Source: Acidobacteriota bacterium | GTDB taxonomy: Bacteria > Acidobacteriota > Terriglobia > Acidiferrales > UBA7541 | Reading direction: 5' to 3' | Assembly: GCA_003224145.1 (NCBI GenBank) | Contig: QHYN01000201.1 | Location: 1-56,763, forward strand | DNA length: 56,763 bases | Part shown: piece by piece, positions 25,709-35,070 of the stretch | Layout of the letters: the number at the start of each line of letters is the position of its first letter | Position numbering within the stretch: the first letter of the stretch is position 1 | The notes under the pieces: model-generated | Seen by the model: the letters and a program-made list of their open reading frames with translations, nothing else | The model's database searches: none | Told to the model about the DNA's origin: nothing | Position numbers and translations under genes: made by a program

Positions 25709-27172
25709 TCAGTGGCCGAGAAGATTCGGTTGCAGAATGAAGTTAATGACGGGATTTGGGTACACGCCGAACAAAATGGTTCCGGCGAAGGTAATCAGAA
25801 GCGCGAGGTTCACGCCAACAGGGAACTGCACCGGGGCCAGGGCTGCAGCCTCCGCGCTGGGCTCGCGCATGTACATCACCACAATCACGCGCAAGTAGTA
25901 GTACGCGCCAATCACGCTGTTAATCGCCATCAGCACGGCGAGCCATAGCAAGTGCGAGTTCACCGCTGCCTTGAAGATGTAGAACTTGCCGAAAAAACCA
26001 GCCGTCACCGGCAGCCCGAGGAGCGACAGCAGGTACACGCTCAACATGGCCGCCACGAACGGCTGGCGCTGGGAAAGCCCCGCGTAATCGTCTAGCGAAA
26101 GATTCTTTTCGCCCGCGCCGCCGAGCTGCGAAACGACGGTGAACGCTCCAAGCTTTACCAGCGCGTAGCTCAGCAGATAGAAGAGCACCGCCGCGTACGC
26201 CGGTGCCGCGCCGACGTCTGAATTCGAAGTCATCGTCGTGACGGCAGCAAACGCCACCAAAATGTATCCCGCGTGTGCGATCGAGCTGTAGGCCAGCAGC
26301 CGCTTGATGTTCGTCTGCACCAGCGCGCCCAGATTGCCCACGAACATCGTCAGCACCGCAAGCATCCAGAAAGCCCAGAACCAGAACTTCGTGGCCGCCG
26401 GAACCGTTGCGAAGATGCGAAGCAGCAGCGCAAACGCCGCGGCTTTCGGACCTGCGGAGAAAAGCGCCGTGACCGGCGTCGGCGCGCCTTCGTACACGTC
26501 CGGCGTCCACACCTGGAACGGCGCCGCGGCCACTTTGAATCCAAGCCCGATTAAAATCATGGCGAGGCCCAGCTTCAGCAATGTGCTCGTCGTGTCGGCC
26601 CCCGCCATTTTGTCCAGCATGGTCGTGCCCGTCGCGCCGTACACCAGCGCAATGCCATAAAGAAAAAACGCCGTCGCGAACGACCCCAGCAGGAAATACT
26701 TCATTGCCGATTCGCTCGATTTCAACGAATCGCGCCGGTAGCCCGCCAGGATGTAACTCGAAATCGAGCTCATCTCCAGTCCGATGAACGCCGTGAGCAA
26801 CTCTTGCGCGCTTGCCAGTACGCCCATGCCCGCCGTCGCGAAGAACAACAACGCGTAAAACTCCGGAATCGGCAGCCGCTCGCGGTCCAGATACGGCCCG
26901 GCAGCCAGCAGCACCAGAAACGCGACCGTGCCCACGAGCAGCCGGAAGAAGAAACTGAACGAGTCCGACTGCACCAGTCCGTAGAAGCCCGGCCCGCCGT
27001 GAATCAACGCGAAGACCGAAGCAGCGGTTCCCGCGAGCGAGCCAAGCAACGCCAGAAACGATAAAAAGTGCCGGTTGCGCACGAACGGCTGCACCAGCAT
27101 CAGCAGCACGCCGAAGCCGCACCAGATCAGTTCCGGCAGCACGCGTTGAATGTCGATGGCGCGGGGCAGCAT
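25709..27172 (-). CDS. nuoN: Complex I subunit NuoN (right cluster), antiporter-like
   Basis: A 487-residue antiporter-like subunit. The conserved Glu is in FIGLEMSSISSYILAGYRR and the Lys in GLGFKVAAAPFQVWTPDVYEGAPTPVTALFS; KRLLAYSSIAHAGYILVAFA and FFGKFYIF are conserved. Its start shares one base with the nuoM stop (TAATG). It is clearly diverged from the left NuoN throughout, so the pair are not a recent copy. Confidence 0.95.
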   Translation of the reverse strand: MLPRAIDIQRVLPELIWCGFGVLLMLVQPFVRNRHFLSFLALLGSLAGTAASVFALIHGGPGFYGLVQSDSFSFFFRLLVGTVAFLVLLAAGPYLDRERLPIPEFYALLFFATAGMGVLASAQELLTAFIGLEMSSISSYILAGYRRDSLKSSESAMKYFLLGSFATAFFLYGIALVYGATGTTMLDKMAGADTTSTLLKLGLAMILIGLGFKVAAAPFQVWTPDVYEGAPTPVTALFSAGPKAAAFALLLRIFATVPAATKFWFWAFWMLAVLTMFVGNLGALVQTNIKRLLAYSSIAHAGYILVAFAAVTTMTSNSDVGAAPAYAAVLFYLLSYALVKLGAFTVVSQLGGAGEKNLSLDDYAGLSQRQPFVAAMLSVYLLSLLGLPVTAGFFGKFYIFKAAVNSHLLWLAVLMAINSVIGAYYYLRVIVVMYMREPSAEAAALAPVQFPVGVNLALLITFAGTILFGVYPNPVINFILQPNLLGH

Positions 27173-28764
27173 TAACGGATTCCCAGCCTTTCGATCGAGA
27201 TTGTGCGTGACGACTGCGAGGAATCAGTTTTCGTCAACGGTTTTGTTCGTGAGCGAGCGCGCGCCTCGTAGGCCCGTTGTGGTTCCACCTGGTCCATGAC
27301 AGTTTGCGTGGCGGCGGCCGTGCGGCGCGTGATAAACACCGAGCCGATGCCCATCCACAGCGTCACCACCGCCATGGTTGCGAGTATCCACTTCTCGCGC
27401 GCCGAAGCGTCGGGCAGCGTGCGATTTTTCTCCACCGTAATTTCGCCAAAGAAGACGCGCTGATACGACCACAGCAGGTAGCAAGCGGAAAGAATCACGC
27501 CGAGCGCCGCCCACGAGGCCCATCCCCAATGACGCTGGTAGGTGCCGAGCAGAATCAGAAATTCGCCGACGAAGCCATTGAGCATCGGCAAGCCCAGCGA
27601 AGAAAGTGCCACGAACAGGAAGAACGCCGCCAGTTTCGGCATAGGCGTCGAAAGCCCGCCAAACTCGCTGATCTCAAACGTGTGCCGCCGGTCGTAGAGC
27701 ATCCCCACAAGCAAAAACAGCGCGCCGGTCGAAATCCCGTGCGCCAGCATCTGGTACACCGCGCCTTGCATGGAAATGTTGTGAAAGGCGAAGATGCCCA
27801 GCACTACGAAACCGAGGTGGCTCACCGAAGAATACGCGACCAGCTTTTTCAGGTTCGGCTGCACCATGGACACCAGCGCGCCATAAATAATTCCGATGAT
27901 CGCCAGCACCGCGACCCAACGCGCCGCGCGGTGCGAAGCCTCTGGGAAGAGCGGCAGGCAGAAGCGCATCATGCCGTAGGTGCCCAGCTTCAGTAGCACG
28001 CCCGCGAGCATTACCGAACCTGCCGTGGGTGCTTCCACGTGCGCGTCTGGCAGCCAGGTGTGCAGCGGGAAAAGCGGCACCTTGATCGCGAACGCCAAAA
28101 AGAACGCCAGGAAGAGCAGCATTTCTGTTCGCGGCGCAAGGACGAGCAAGCCATTCGCGAGCGTTTGCTGAATCGCCGGCAAATCGAATGTTCCGGTGGC
28201 GTTGTACAGCCAGATGATGCCCACCAGCATCAGGATCGAGCCCGTCATGGTGTACAGCACGAACTTCACCGCGGCGTAGACGCGGCGCTCGTGGCCCCAG
28301 ATGCCGATCAGGAGGGCCATGGGAATCAGCATCACTTCCCAGAAGAGGAAAAAGAGAAAAAGATCGAGGGAGAAAAATACGCCGACGACGCCCACCTCGA
28401 GCAGTAGCAGCATCACGAAGAATTCTTTCACGCGGTTCTGGATGCTGCTCCACGAAGCCAAAACCGAAATCGGCGTGAGGAATGTCGTCAACAGCACGAG
28501 AAACATGCTGATGCCGTCCACACCGAGGTGGTAGTTAATCGGCGGCGCGCTGATCCACTTCGCAAATTCTTCCAGTTGATATCCGGTTGCGCCAACGGGC
28601 ACGCCACGCAGCAGTATCAGGGAGAAAAGAAATTCGGCTGTGGAAACGATCATCGCAATAGAGCGGATGAACTTGTGATCGTCGCCGCGCAGCAGCATCA
28701 GTGCCAGCGCGCCCACGGCGGGGAAGAAGATCAGCACCGAAAGCAGATGCCCGCCGTGCAGCAT
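27172..28764 (-). CDS. nuoM: Complex I subunit NuoM (right cluster), antiporter-like
   Basis: A 530-residue antiporter-like subunit. E143 (FFLFWEVMLIPMALLIGIWG) and the Lys in AIKVPLFPLHTWLPDAHVEAPTAGSVMLAG are retained, with KKLVAYSSVSHLGFVVLGIFAF following. The C-terminus has an unusual basic, Ser/Thr-rich tail (YEARARSRTKPLTKTD and onward) absent from the left copy. ATG at 28764 overlaps the nuoL stop by one base (TGATG), so a longer frame starting at 28851 is rejected. Confidence 0.95.
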   Translation of the reverse strand: MLHGGHLLSVLIFFPAVGALALMLLRGDDHKFIRSIAMIVSTAEFLFSLILLRGVPVGATGYQLEEFAKWISAPPINYHLGVDGISMFLVLLTTFLTPISVLASWSSIQNRVKEFFVMLLLLEVGVVGVFFSLDLFLFFLFWEVMLIPMALLIGIWGHERRVYAAVKFVLYTMTGSILMLVGIIWLYNATGTFDLPAIQQTLANGLLVLAPRTEMLLFLAFFLAFAIKVPLFPLHTWLPDAHVEAPTAGSVMLAGVLLKLGTYGMMRFCLPLFPEASHRAARWVAVLAIIGIIYGALVSMVQPNLKKLVAYSSVSHLGFVVLGIFAFHNISMQGAVYQMLAHGISTGALFLLVGMLYDRRHTFEISEFGGLSTPMPKLAAFFLFVALSSLGLPMLNGFVGEFLILLGTYQRHWGWASWAALGVILSACYLLWSYQRVFFGEITVEKNRTLPDASAREKWILATMAVVTLWMGIGSVFITRRTAAATQTVMDQVEPQRAYEARARSRTKPLTKTDSSQSSRTISIERLGIR

Positions 28765-30788
28765 CAGCGCACCAACCCCACAGGGGTCTTTGCGCCGCTT
28801 GGCCAAAAGAAAATAATCGCGAGCAGCACGATCGCTCCGACTACCACCCACACGGCGTAGCTGCGCGTGTTTCCGGATTGCGAGTGGCGCACGCCGTCGC
28901 CAATGGCGGCGGCCCCATGCGCGATTCCATTCACCGTTCCGTCAATCCCGGCCACGTCGGCTGCTTTCCACAATACGTTCGTGGATAGCCAGACGAGCGG
29001 CCTGACGACGACCGCCGCGTACAGCTCGTCCACGTAGTATTTGTTCAGCAGCGTGGTATACGCCGGTCTCAAGGACTTTGCCAGATCGTCAGCCTTCCTT
29101 GGTTGCCTGATGTACAGCCAGTAGGCAATCAGAAAGCCGATCAGTGCCGTACCAACCGCTATCGCCGCGTACGTCCATAGAATCTCCATCGATGCGCGCC
29201 CCATTGCCTCACCGAAAGCAAAAAGAAACTTACCCACTCTAGGGGCAGTATCTACAGGGATAGTTTTCACAGACTGGGTCGGACTGGCGAACACAGGGTT
29301 GAGAAAATCTTCGAAATAGTTTGCGTGCCCCCAAAATTCTGGTGCAGCTAACCAACCTCCGACGATCGAAAGCAGAGCGAGAATTACGAGGGGGATGAAC
29401 ATGCTTCTTGGTGATTCGTGCGCGTGAACTTTGTGCTCGTCATAGCGCGGTTTCCCGAAGAAAGTTAGGAAAATCAGCCGGAACATGTAAAAGGAGGTCA
29501 GTAAGGCGCTCAATAGGCCGAATCCGTAGAGCCAATACTTGCCCGCTACAGCTACCAGAATGGCGTCTTTGCTGAAGAAACCTGAAAACCCAGGGGCGCC
29601 CGCTATGGCCAGAGTTGCCACCAGCATGGTTCCGTAGGTCCAGCGAATTTTCTTGCTGAGGCCGCCCATCTTGGTCATGTCCTGCTCGCCGCCGATGGCG
29701 TGAATCACCGAACCCGCGGCCAGGAACAGCAGCGCTTTGAAAAACGCGTGCGTCATTAAGTGAAAAATGCCAGCCCCAAACGCGCCCACCCCGCACGCCA
29801 GGAACATGTAGCCGAGCTGGCTGACGGTGGAATAGGCAAGAACGCGCTTGATGTCGGTCTGCACCAGGCCAATCGTCGCGGCGAAGAAAGCCGTGGCGCA
29901 GCCTACAATGGCGACCACGAGCATCGCAGTCGGTGCGTACGTGAACAAAATGTGCGAGCGCGCGACCACGTAGACGCCTGCGGTTACCATCGTCGCCGCG
30001 TGAATCAACGCACTGACTGGCGTGGGGCCTTCCATGGCGTCCGGCAACCAGACGTAAAGCGGAAGTTGCGCGGATTTGCCCGTCGCGCCCATGAAGAGCA
30101 ACAAGCACGCGATGGTGAACGTTCCGAACTGTCCCATGGCTTCTGCCGGCCACAGACCGGCCTTGGCGAAGAGCGTTTGGAAATCGAGGGTTCCAAAAGT
30201 GCGGAACAAAAAGAACATTCCCAGCATGAAACCGAAATCGCCGATGCGATTGACGATGAACGCTTTCTTCCCAGCATCGGCAGCGGATTTTTTCAGGAAG
30301 TAGAAGCCGATGAGCAAATAGCTTGACAGCCCCACGCCTTCCCAGCCCACAAACAGCAGCACGTAGTTCGCGGCCAGAACCAGGATGAGCATGAAGAACA
30401 TGAACAAATTGAGGTACGAGAAAAAACGGTAGTAGCCGCCCTCATGCGCCATGTAGCCGGTCGCGTAGATGTGGATGAGCCAGCCAACGCCCGTCACGAC
30501 CAGCACCATGACCACCGTGAGCTGGTCCATCTGCAAATCGAAACCCGCGCGGAAATTCCCGGCCGTAATCCAGGCAAAAAATTCCTTGCGGAAAAGAACT
30601 TGCCCGGAGTCGAAGAACTCGCGCACCGCCTCCAGCGCGCACAGAAACGACAGGCCTGTCGAGCCGATCGCGGCGATGTTGACAATCCTGTTCGGCCATT
30701 TCGCGCCCAAAAGTCCATTGATCGCCGAACCCAGCAGCGGCAGCAGCGGAATGATCCACAAGTATTCGAGAATCGGGTGTGCCGGCAT
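28764..30788 (-). CDS. nuoL: Complex I subunit NuoL (right cluster), antiporter-like
   Basis: A 674-residue antiporter-like subunit. The coupling Glu (LFVGWEGVGLSSYLLIGFYFLKKS) and Lys (GATGKSAQLPLYVWLPDAMEGPTPVSALIHAATMVTAG) are present, with KRVLAYSTVSQLGYMFLACG. The C-terminal region includes LLNKYYVDELYAAVVV, parallel to the left NuoL. It is about 60 residues shorter than the left copy. Start and stop are both one-base overlaps with neighbours. Confidence 0.96.
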   Translation of the reverse strand: MPAHPILEYLWIIPLLPLLGSAINGLLGAKWPNRIVNIAAIGSTGLSFLCALEAVREFFDSGQVLFRKEFFAWITAGNFRAGFDLQMDQLTVVMVLVVTGVGWLIHIYATGYMAHEGGYYRFFSYLNLFMFFMLILVLAANYVLLFVGWEGVGLSSYLLIGFYFLKKSAADAGKKAFIVNRIGDFGFMLGMFFLFRTFGTLDFQTLFAKAGLWPAEAMGQFGTFTIACLLLFMGATGKSAQLPLYVWLPDAMEGPTPVSALIHAATMVTAGVYVVARSHILFTYAPTAMLVVAIVGCATAFFAATIGLVQTDIKRVLAYSTVSQLGYMFLACGVGAFGAGIFHLMTHAFFKALLFLAAGSVIHAIGGEQDMTKMGGLSKKIRWTYGTMLVATLAIAGAPGFSGFFSKDAILVAVAGKYWLYGFGLLSALLTSFYMFRLIFLTFFGKPRYDEHKVHAHESPRSMFIPLVILALLSIVGGWLAAPEFWGHANYFEDFLNPVFASPTQSVKTIPVDTAPRVGKFLFAFGEAMGRASMEILWTYAAIAVGTALIGFLIAYWLYIRQPRKADDLAKSLRPAYTTLLNKYYVDELYAAVVVRPLVWLSTNVLWKAADVAGIDGTVNGIAHGAAAIGDGVRHSQSGNTRSYAVWVVVGAIVLLAIIFFWPSGAKTPVGLVR

Positions 30789-31090
30789 CAGAGTTTGAGC
30801 AAGTCAACACGCTCGACATTGAGCGTCTGCCGATTGCGCGCAATCAAAATGATGATTCCCAGGCCCACGGCCGCTTCCGCCGCCGCCACTACGATCACGA
30901 ACAGCACGAAAACCTGGCCGTCCAGCCTGCCGAATGCCTGGCTAAACGCCACGAACGCCAGATTCACCGCGTTCAGCATGAGCTCGATGGACATGAAAAT
31001 GGTGATGAGGTTGCGCTTGAAAATGAACGCAAACACACCGAGGCCAAACAAAATCGCGCTGAGAATCACGTAATAGTTCGTCGGCACCAT
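30788..31090 (-). CDS. nuoK: Complex I subunit NuoK (right cluster)
   Basis: A 100-residue three-helix subunit with the essential glutamates at 36 (FMSIELMLNAVN) and 72 (VVAAAEAAVGLGI), exactly as in the left copy. ATG start one base after the nuoJ stop; its stop overlaps the nuoL start. Confidence 0.95.
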   Translation of the reverse strand: MVPTNYYVILSAILFGLGVFAFIFKRNLITIFMSIELMLNAVNLAFVAFSQAFGRLDGQVFVLFVIVVAAAEAAVGLGIIILIARNRQTLNVERVDLLKL

Positions 31091-31091
31091 C

Positions 31092-31595
31092 TCAGCTCTT
31101 CTCCCGCTGCGCCAGCACCGTCGCGCCCAGAATCGCCACCAGAATCAGGAACGAGGTCAGCTCGAACGGATAGACGAAGTCCTTGAAGACCATCTCCGAA
31201 ATTCCTTTGGTGGAAGACAGCACGCCCGTCTGCGCCGTTGCCTGCACGCTCGCTCCCGACTTGGCGACCGTCGCGGCCACGAATCCTGCCAGCGCCAGCA
31301 CCAGCAGCAAGCCCGGCGCTCCCGCCATCTTCGATAGGTTGGTGTGTTCTTCCACGCCCGCGTTGAGCAGCATGATCACGAATACGAAGAGCACCATGAT
31401 CGCGCCACCGTAGACGATAATCTGTACCGCGGCGACGAACTCCGCGCCCATCAGCAGATACAATCCCGCAAGCGCCACCATCACCACGATCAGCGAGAGC
31501 GCGCTGTGAATCGGATGCTTTTGCAGAATCAGGCTCACCGCGCCGATCACCGCGAGCGCCGCCAGCGCAAAGAAAACGACGAGCGGGGCCGTCAT
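31092..31595 (-). CDS. nuoJ: Complex I subunit NuoJ (right cluster)
   Basis: A 167-residue membrane subunit. KHPIHSALSLIVVMVALAGLYLLMGAEFVAAVQIIVYGGAIMVLFVFVIMLLN is the conserved coupling block. The ATG at 31595 overlaps the nuoH stop (ATGA), so the longer open frame to 31724 is not used. nuoI is absent between nuoH and this gene. Confidence 0.94.
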   Translation of the reverse strand: MTAPLVVFFALAALAVIGAVSLILQKHPIHSALSLIVVMVALAGLYLLMGAEFVAAVQIIVYGGAIMVLFVFVIMLLNAGVEEHTNLSKMAGAPGLLLVLALAGFVAATVAKSGASVQATAQTGVLSSTKGISEMVFKDFVYPFELTSFLILVAILGATVLAQREKS

Positions 31596-32812
31596 TTCGC
31601 GCCCCACATGAGGATCACGAAACTGGTGAGGATTACGTTCACGATGGAAACCGGCAGCAGCAATTTCCAGCCGAACGCCATCAACTGGTCGTAGCGGAAA
31701 CGCGGCAGCGTCCCGCGCATCCACACATAAACGAACAGGAAAAAGAAAATCTTGGACAGCAGCCAGAATGGCCCCTGAATGAATTCGTTCAAGCTTGGCA
31801 GCACAACAAACAAAGCCCCCAGCCCACTAATCGCCGCTCCCACAACCGGCAGGACCATTCGTCCGAAGATAGTCTCGTACCGGACTCCGTCCATGATGAC
31901 CCACAATCCGAACGGAACGAGGACCACCGAGGGCAGGTAATGCGTGACCGTCCAGGAAGCAGGGAAGGGAGAGAGCCAGCCGCCAAAGAACATGATCGAG
32001 CAGAGGCACGAAACCGTGATCATGCTGGTGTACTCGGCAATGAAAAACATCGCGAACTTGAAGCTGGCATATTCCGTATTGAAGCCCGCGACCAGTTCCT
32101 GCTCCGCTTCGGGCAGATCGAAAGGCGCGCGGTTCGTTTCCGCGATCGCCGCCACGAAGAAGCAAAAAAATCCCAGAATCTGCGGCCAGATATTCCACCC
32201 GAAGATGCCCCACTGTGGATGACGGGCCTGCGCATTGATGATGTCGCGCAAATTGAAGCTGCCCGCCATCAGCAGCACGCCAACCACGGACATGGTCAGC
32301 GACAGTTCGTAGCTGATCATCTGCGCCGAACTGCGCAGCCCACCTAGAAGAGAATACTTGCTGTTCGAGGACCAGCCGGCAAGCGCCACCCCATACACGC
32401 CCAGGGCGGTAATCGCAAAGAGCGCCAAGATCCCGATGTTCAGATCCGGCGGTGCAATGCCCAAATAAATATCGTGGCCGAACAGCCGGATCGGCTCCGG
32501 TCCGAAGGGAATGATGGCGATCGAGGTCATTGCGAGAGTCAGGGCGAGAAGGGGAGCCAGGTAGTACACAAATTTATCGGCGCCCGCGGGCGTGGGATCT
32601 TCTTTAAACAAAAATTTCAGGCCATCCGCCAGCGGCTGGAGCAAACCGTGGGGACCCACCCGGTGCGGCCCCCAGCGTGACTGGATATGCGCTACAACTT
32701 TCCGTTCAAACCACGTGAGGTAAGCATTGACCGTCAGCACGATAAACAGCAGCAGCACGATTTTGACAATCGTGATGACCAGCTCGGCGTTTGCGGCTAA
32801 GAGGGAACGCAC
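31592..32812 (-). CDS. nuoH: Complex I subunit NuoH (right cluster)
   Basis: A 406-residue subunit linking the quinone site to the pumps. Conserved: ERKVVAHIQSRWGPHRVGPHGLLQPLADGLKFLFKED, GWSSNSKYSLLGGLRSSAQMISYELS, AETNRAPFDLPEAEQELVAGFNTEYASFKFAMFFIAEY, and MRGTLPRFRYDQLMAFGWK. It is longer than E. coli NuoH because of a loop after the first SIAIIPFG segment and an insert before the LPRFR motif. It follows nuoG by 2 bases. Confidence 0.95.
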   Translation of the reverse strand: MRSLLAANAELVITIVKIVLLLFIVLTVNAYLTWFERKVVAHIQSRWGPHRVGPHGLLQPLADGLKFLFKEDPTPAGADKFVYYLAPLLALTLAMTSIAIIPFGPEPIRLFGHDIYLGIAPPDLNIGILALFAITALGVYGVALAGWSSNSKYSLLGGLRSSAQMISYELSLTMSVVGVLLMAGSFNLRDIINAQARHPQWGIFGWNIWPQILGFFCFFVAAIAETNRAPFDLPEAEQELVAGFNTEYASFKFAMFFIAEYTSMITVSCLCSIMFFGGWLSPFPASWTVTHYLPSVVLVPFGLWVIMDGVRYETIFGRMVLPVVGAAISGLGALFVVLPSLNEFIQGPFWLLSKIFFFLFVYVWMRGTLPRFRYDQLMAFGWKLLLPVSIVNVILTSFVILMWGAK

Positions 32813-32814
32813 GG

Positions 32815-35049
32815 CTAGGTTTCCGCCTCTGGCAGGGATTCCATCATCGTGCAGAAGCGGCCGAGCGTGCCGCTGGTGAAAAGCGTGTCATTCGCAGAAC
32901 GAATCAAGCCCGCCGGAACGTCATACGGCGCGTGACTGTTCCTGGCAATTTGCACGCGCGTGGCTTCCGCGCCGCCGGTCAACAGTCCTGCAATCGGCAC
33001 GTTGTAAGCAGGCACTGCCTTGCGAATCTCTTCGAAGACCGCCGCCGGGGTCTTGTCATGAAACGCTTTGCCTAGTCCCAGCTTCTCGAGCTGATGCGAG
33101 AGGATGCGCAGCAAGTCGAGGTCGCTCCGCGGCCCCATTACTTCCGCGCCTTTACGCAGCAGTTGAATTTCGCCCGAGGTGTTCGTGACCGTGCCATCCT
33201 TTTCGTACGCCGAGGCCGCCGGAAAAACGATGTCCGCGACCTTCGCCGTTTCCGTCAAAAACATTTCGTGCACGATCAGCAACTCCAGTTTTCCTCGTCC
33301 AAAGCCAAGCGTCCCGAAATGCGCCAGCGGATTTGCTCCGACGACGTAAAGCGCCTTCAACTTTCCCGCTTGCGCCGCTCCCACCATTTGCGGCGCACTC
33401 ATTCCCGGCTTCGAGGGGAGCACGGCGCCCCATAGCCGTTCGAACGCTTCCCGCGCCCCCCCATCTTCTACATACTCGTAGCCCGGGAACCGGTCCGGCA
33501 ACAGTCCCATGTCTGCCGCGCCGCGCGAATTCGCGTAATCGCCGAGCGCCATGTAGCGCGCCTTGCCGGGCAGCTTGGAACCAAAAGCAACGAGCGCGGC
33601 GATCGCTGCGCCGGAAACTTCCGCGCCAAACACAACGGCAATATCGCTCGCTGTCTCGAGTCCCGCCTTCAGTTGCACCAGTTGCTCGACTAGAACCGGA
33701 TCAAGCTGCCCTTCTTCGTGCGCCAGCCACTTCAAAATGGCTGCTTCCTGCCCCGTTGCTATCTTCACGAATTGTTGCGCTTTGCGCTTCAGCTTGATTT
33801 CGTTCGCATTGATGAGGAACAGCTTCGTTCCAAAATGCCGGATTCCGCTGCGAATCTGCCAGGCCACCAGCGGATTCTGATTCGTGGGGTCGTTTCCGAT
33901 CAGCAGCACTGCTTTGGATTGATACAACTGCTCCATCGTCAGCAGGGAATCGGCGGCGCGCTCGCCGAGAGCGGTGATCAACCCGGTGTAATCCGCAGAG
34001 CGATGATGATCGATGTTGTTTGTTCCAAACGTCGCGCGCGCCAGCAGTTGCAGCAAATAGTTTTCTTCATTCGAAGTGCGATTCGAGCCGATGAAGCCGA
34101 TTGCGTCTTTTCCGCCCGCGTCGTAAGCGGCCTTGAACTTCTTCGCCGCTGCTTGCGCGACTTCATCCCAGGACACGGGAAACAACTTCTCTCCCTTGCG
34201 GAGCAGCGGTTGGCGGAGGCGTTCCGGATGGCTGGTGAAATCAAATCCAAAGCGCCCCTTCACGCATAGAAAATCCTGGTTGATTCCGCTCAGATCGCGG
34301 TTGTTTGCTCGAAGAATTTCATGATTGCGGACGCTCAGCGTGGTCTTGCATCCGTTCGAACAGTGCGCGCAAACCGTCGAAACGTACTGCATCTCCCATG
34401 GGCGCGTTTTATAGCGATACGTCCCGCTCGTCAGCGCTCCCACGGGGCAAATATCAATGCACATCCCGCACTCTTCGCACTCCAGGTGATCCTCACGGTT
34501 GGGGATAATCACGCTGTTCGCGCCGCGCATGCCCACGCCCAGCGCCTTCACGTCCATGCCTTCATCGCATACGCGCACGCAGCGGAAGCACAGGATGCAA
34601 CGCGGCGCATCGTAGTACACGAGTTCCGACCACTTTTCTTCCGGCCGGTGGATTTTCTCTTCCACGAACCGGCTGGAGTCCGCGCCATAGCGGAACACCA
34701 TGTCCTGCAATTCGCACTCGCCGCCCTTGTCGCACACCGGGCAATCCAGCGGATGATTCGTCAGTAGGAATTCGAGCATGTATTTGCGCGCCTGCCGCAC
34801 TTGCTCGGTGTCCGTTCGAACGATCATGCCTTCCGTCGCAATCAGCGTGCATGCCGTCTGCAGTTTCGGTGCTTTTTCCACTTCCACCAGGCACATGCGA
34901 CACGCTGCCTGTAGCGACAGACCGGGGTAGTAGCAGAACGATGGCACCTCTGTCCCCAGCCGCCGCGTCGCTTCAATGACCAGCGTGCCTTGCGGCACCT
35001 GCACTTCGCGGCCATCGATCTTCATCTTGATGATTTTCTGGTCCGGCAT
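32815..35049 (-). CDS. nuoG: Complex I subunit NuoG (right cluster)
   Basis: A 744-residue iron-sulphur subunit of the NADH-input arm. Ligand sets are all visible: [2Fe-2S] C39, C50, C53, C67; the His/Cys [4Fe-4S] cluster H99, C103, C106, C112; two [4Fe-4S] clusters from C151/154/157/161 and C191/194/197/201; and C227, C230, C234, C262, the extra cluster N7 seen in E. coli and Thermus. A degenerate molybdopterin-oxidoreductase domain follows (GFIGSNRTSNEENYLLQLLAR ...). It starts 21 bases after the nuoEF stop. Confidence 0.95.
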   Translation of the reverse strand: MPDQKIIKMKIDGREVQVPQGTLVIEATRRLGTEVPSFCYYPGLSLQAACRMCLVEVEKAPKLQTACTLIATEGMIVRTDTEQVRQARKYMLEFLLTNHPLDCPVCDKGGECELQDMVFRYGADSSRFVEEKIHRPEEKWSELVYYDAPRCILCFRCVRVCDEGMDVKALGVGMRGANSVIIPNREDHLECEECGMCIDICPVGALTSGTYRYKTRPWEMQYVSTVCAHCSNGCKTTLSVRNHEILRANNRDLSGINQDFLCVKGRFGFDFTSHPERLRQPLLRKGEKLFPVSWDEVAQAAAKKFKAAYDAGGKDAIGFIGSNRTSNEENYLLQLLARATFGTNNIDHHRSADYTGLITALGERAADSLLTMEQLYQSKAVLLIGNDPTNQNPLVAWQIRSGIRHFGTKLFLINANEIKLKRKAQQFVKIATGQEAAILKWLAHEEGQLDPVLVEQLVQLKAGLETASDIAVVFGAEVSGAAIAALVAFGSKLPGKARYMALGDYANSRGAADMGLLPDRFPGYEYVEDGGAREAFERLWGAVLPSKPGMSAPQMVGAAQAGKLKALYVVGANPLAHFGTLGFGRGKLELLIVHEMFLTETAKVADIVFPAASAYEKDGTVTNTSGEIQLLRKGAEVMGPRSDLDLLRILSHQLEKLGLGKAFHDKTPAAVFEEIRKAVPAYNVPIAGLLTGGAEATRVQIARNSHAPYDVPAGLIRSANDTLFTSGTLGRFCTMMESLPEAET

Positions 35050-35070
35050 GGATTCCTATCGCGGGGCCCT

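Noticed and set aside
25920-27122. 400-residue open frame inside the right nuoN region on the same strand but in another frame
   Set aside because: It is Arg/Gly-rich shadow sequence of the real NuoN frame, with no domain and no ribosome site; such long shadows are expected at this GC content.
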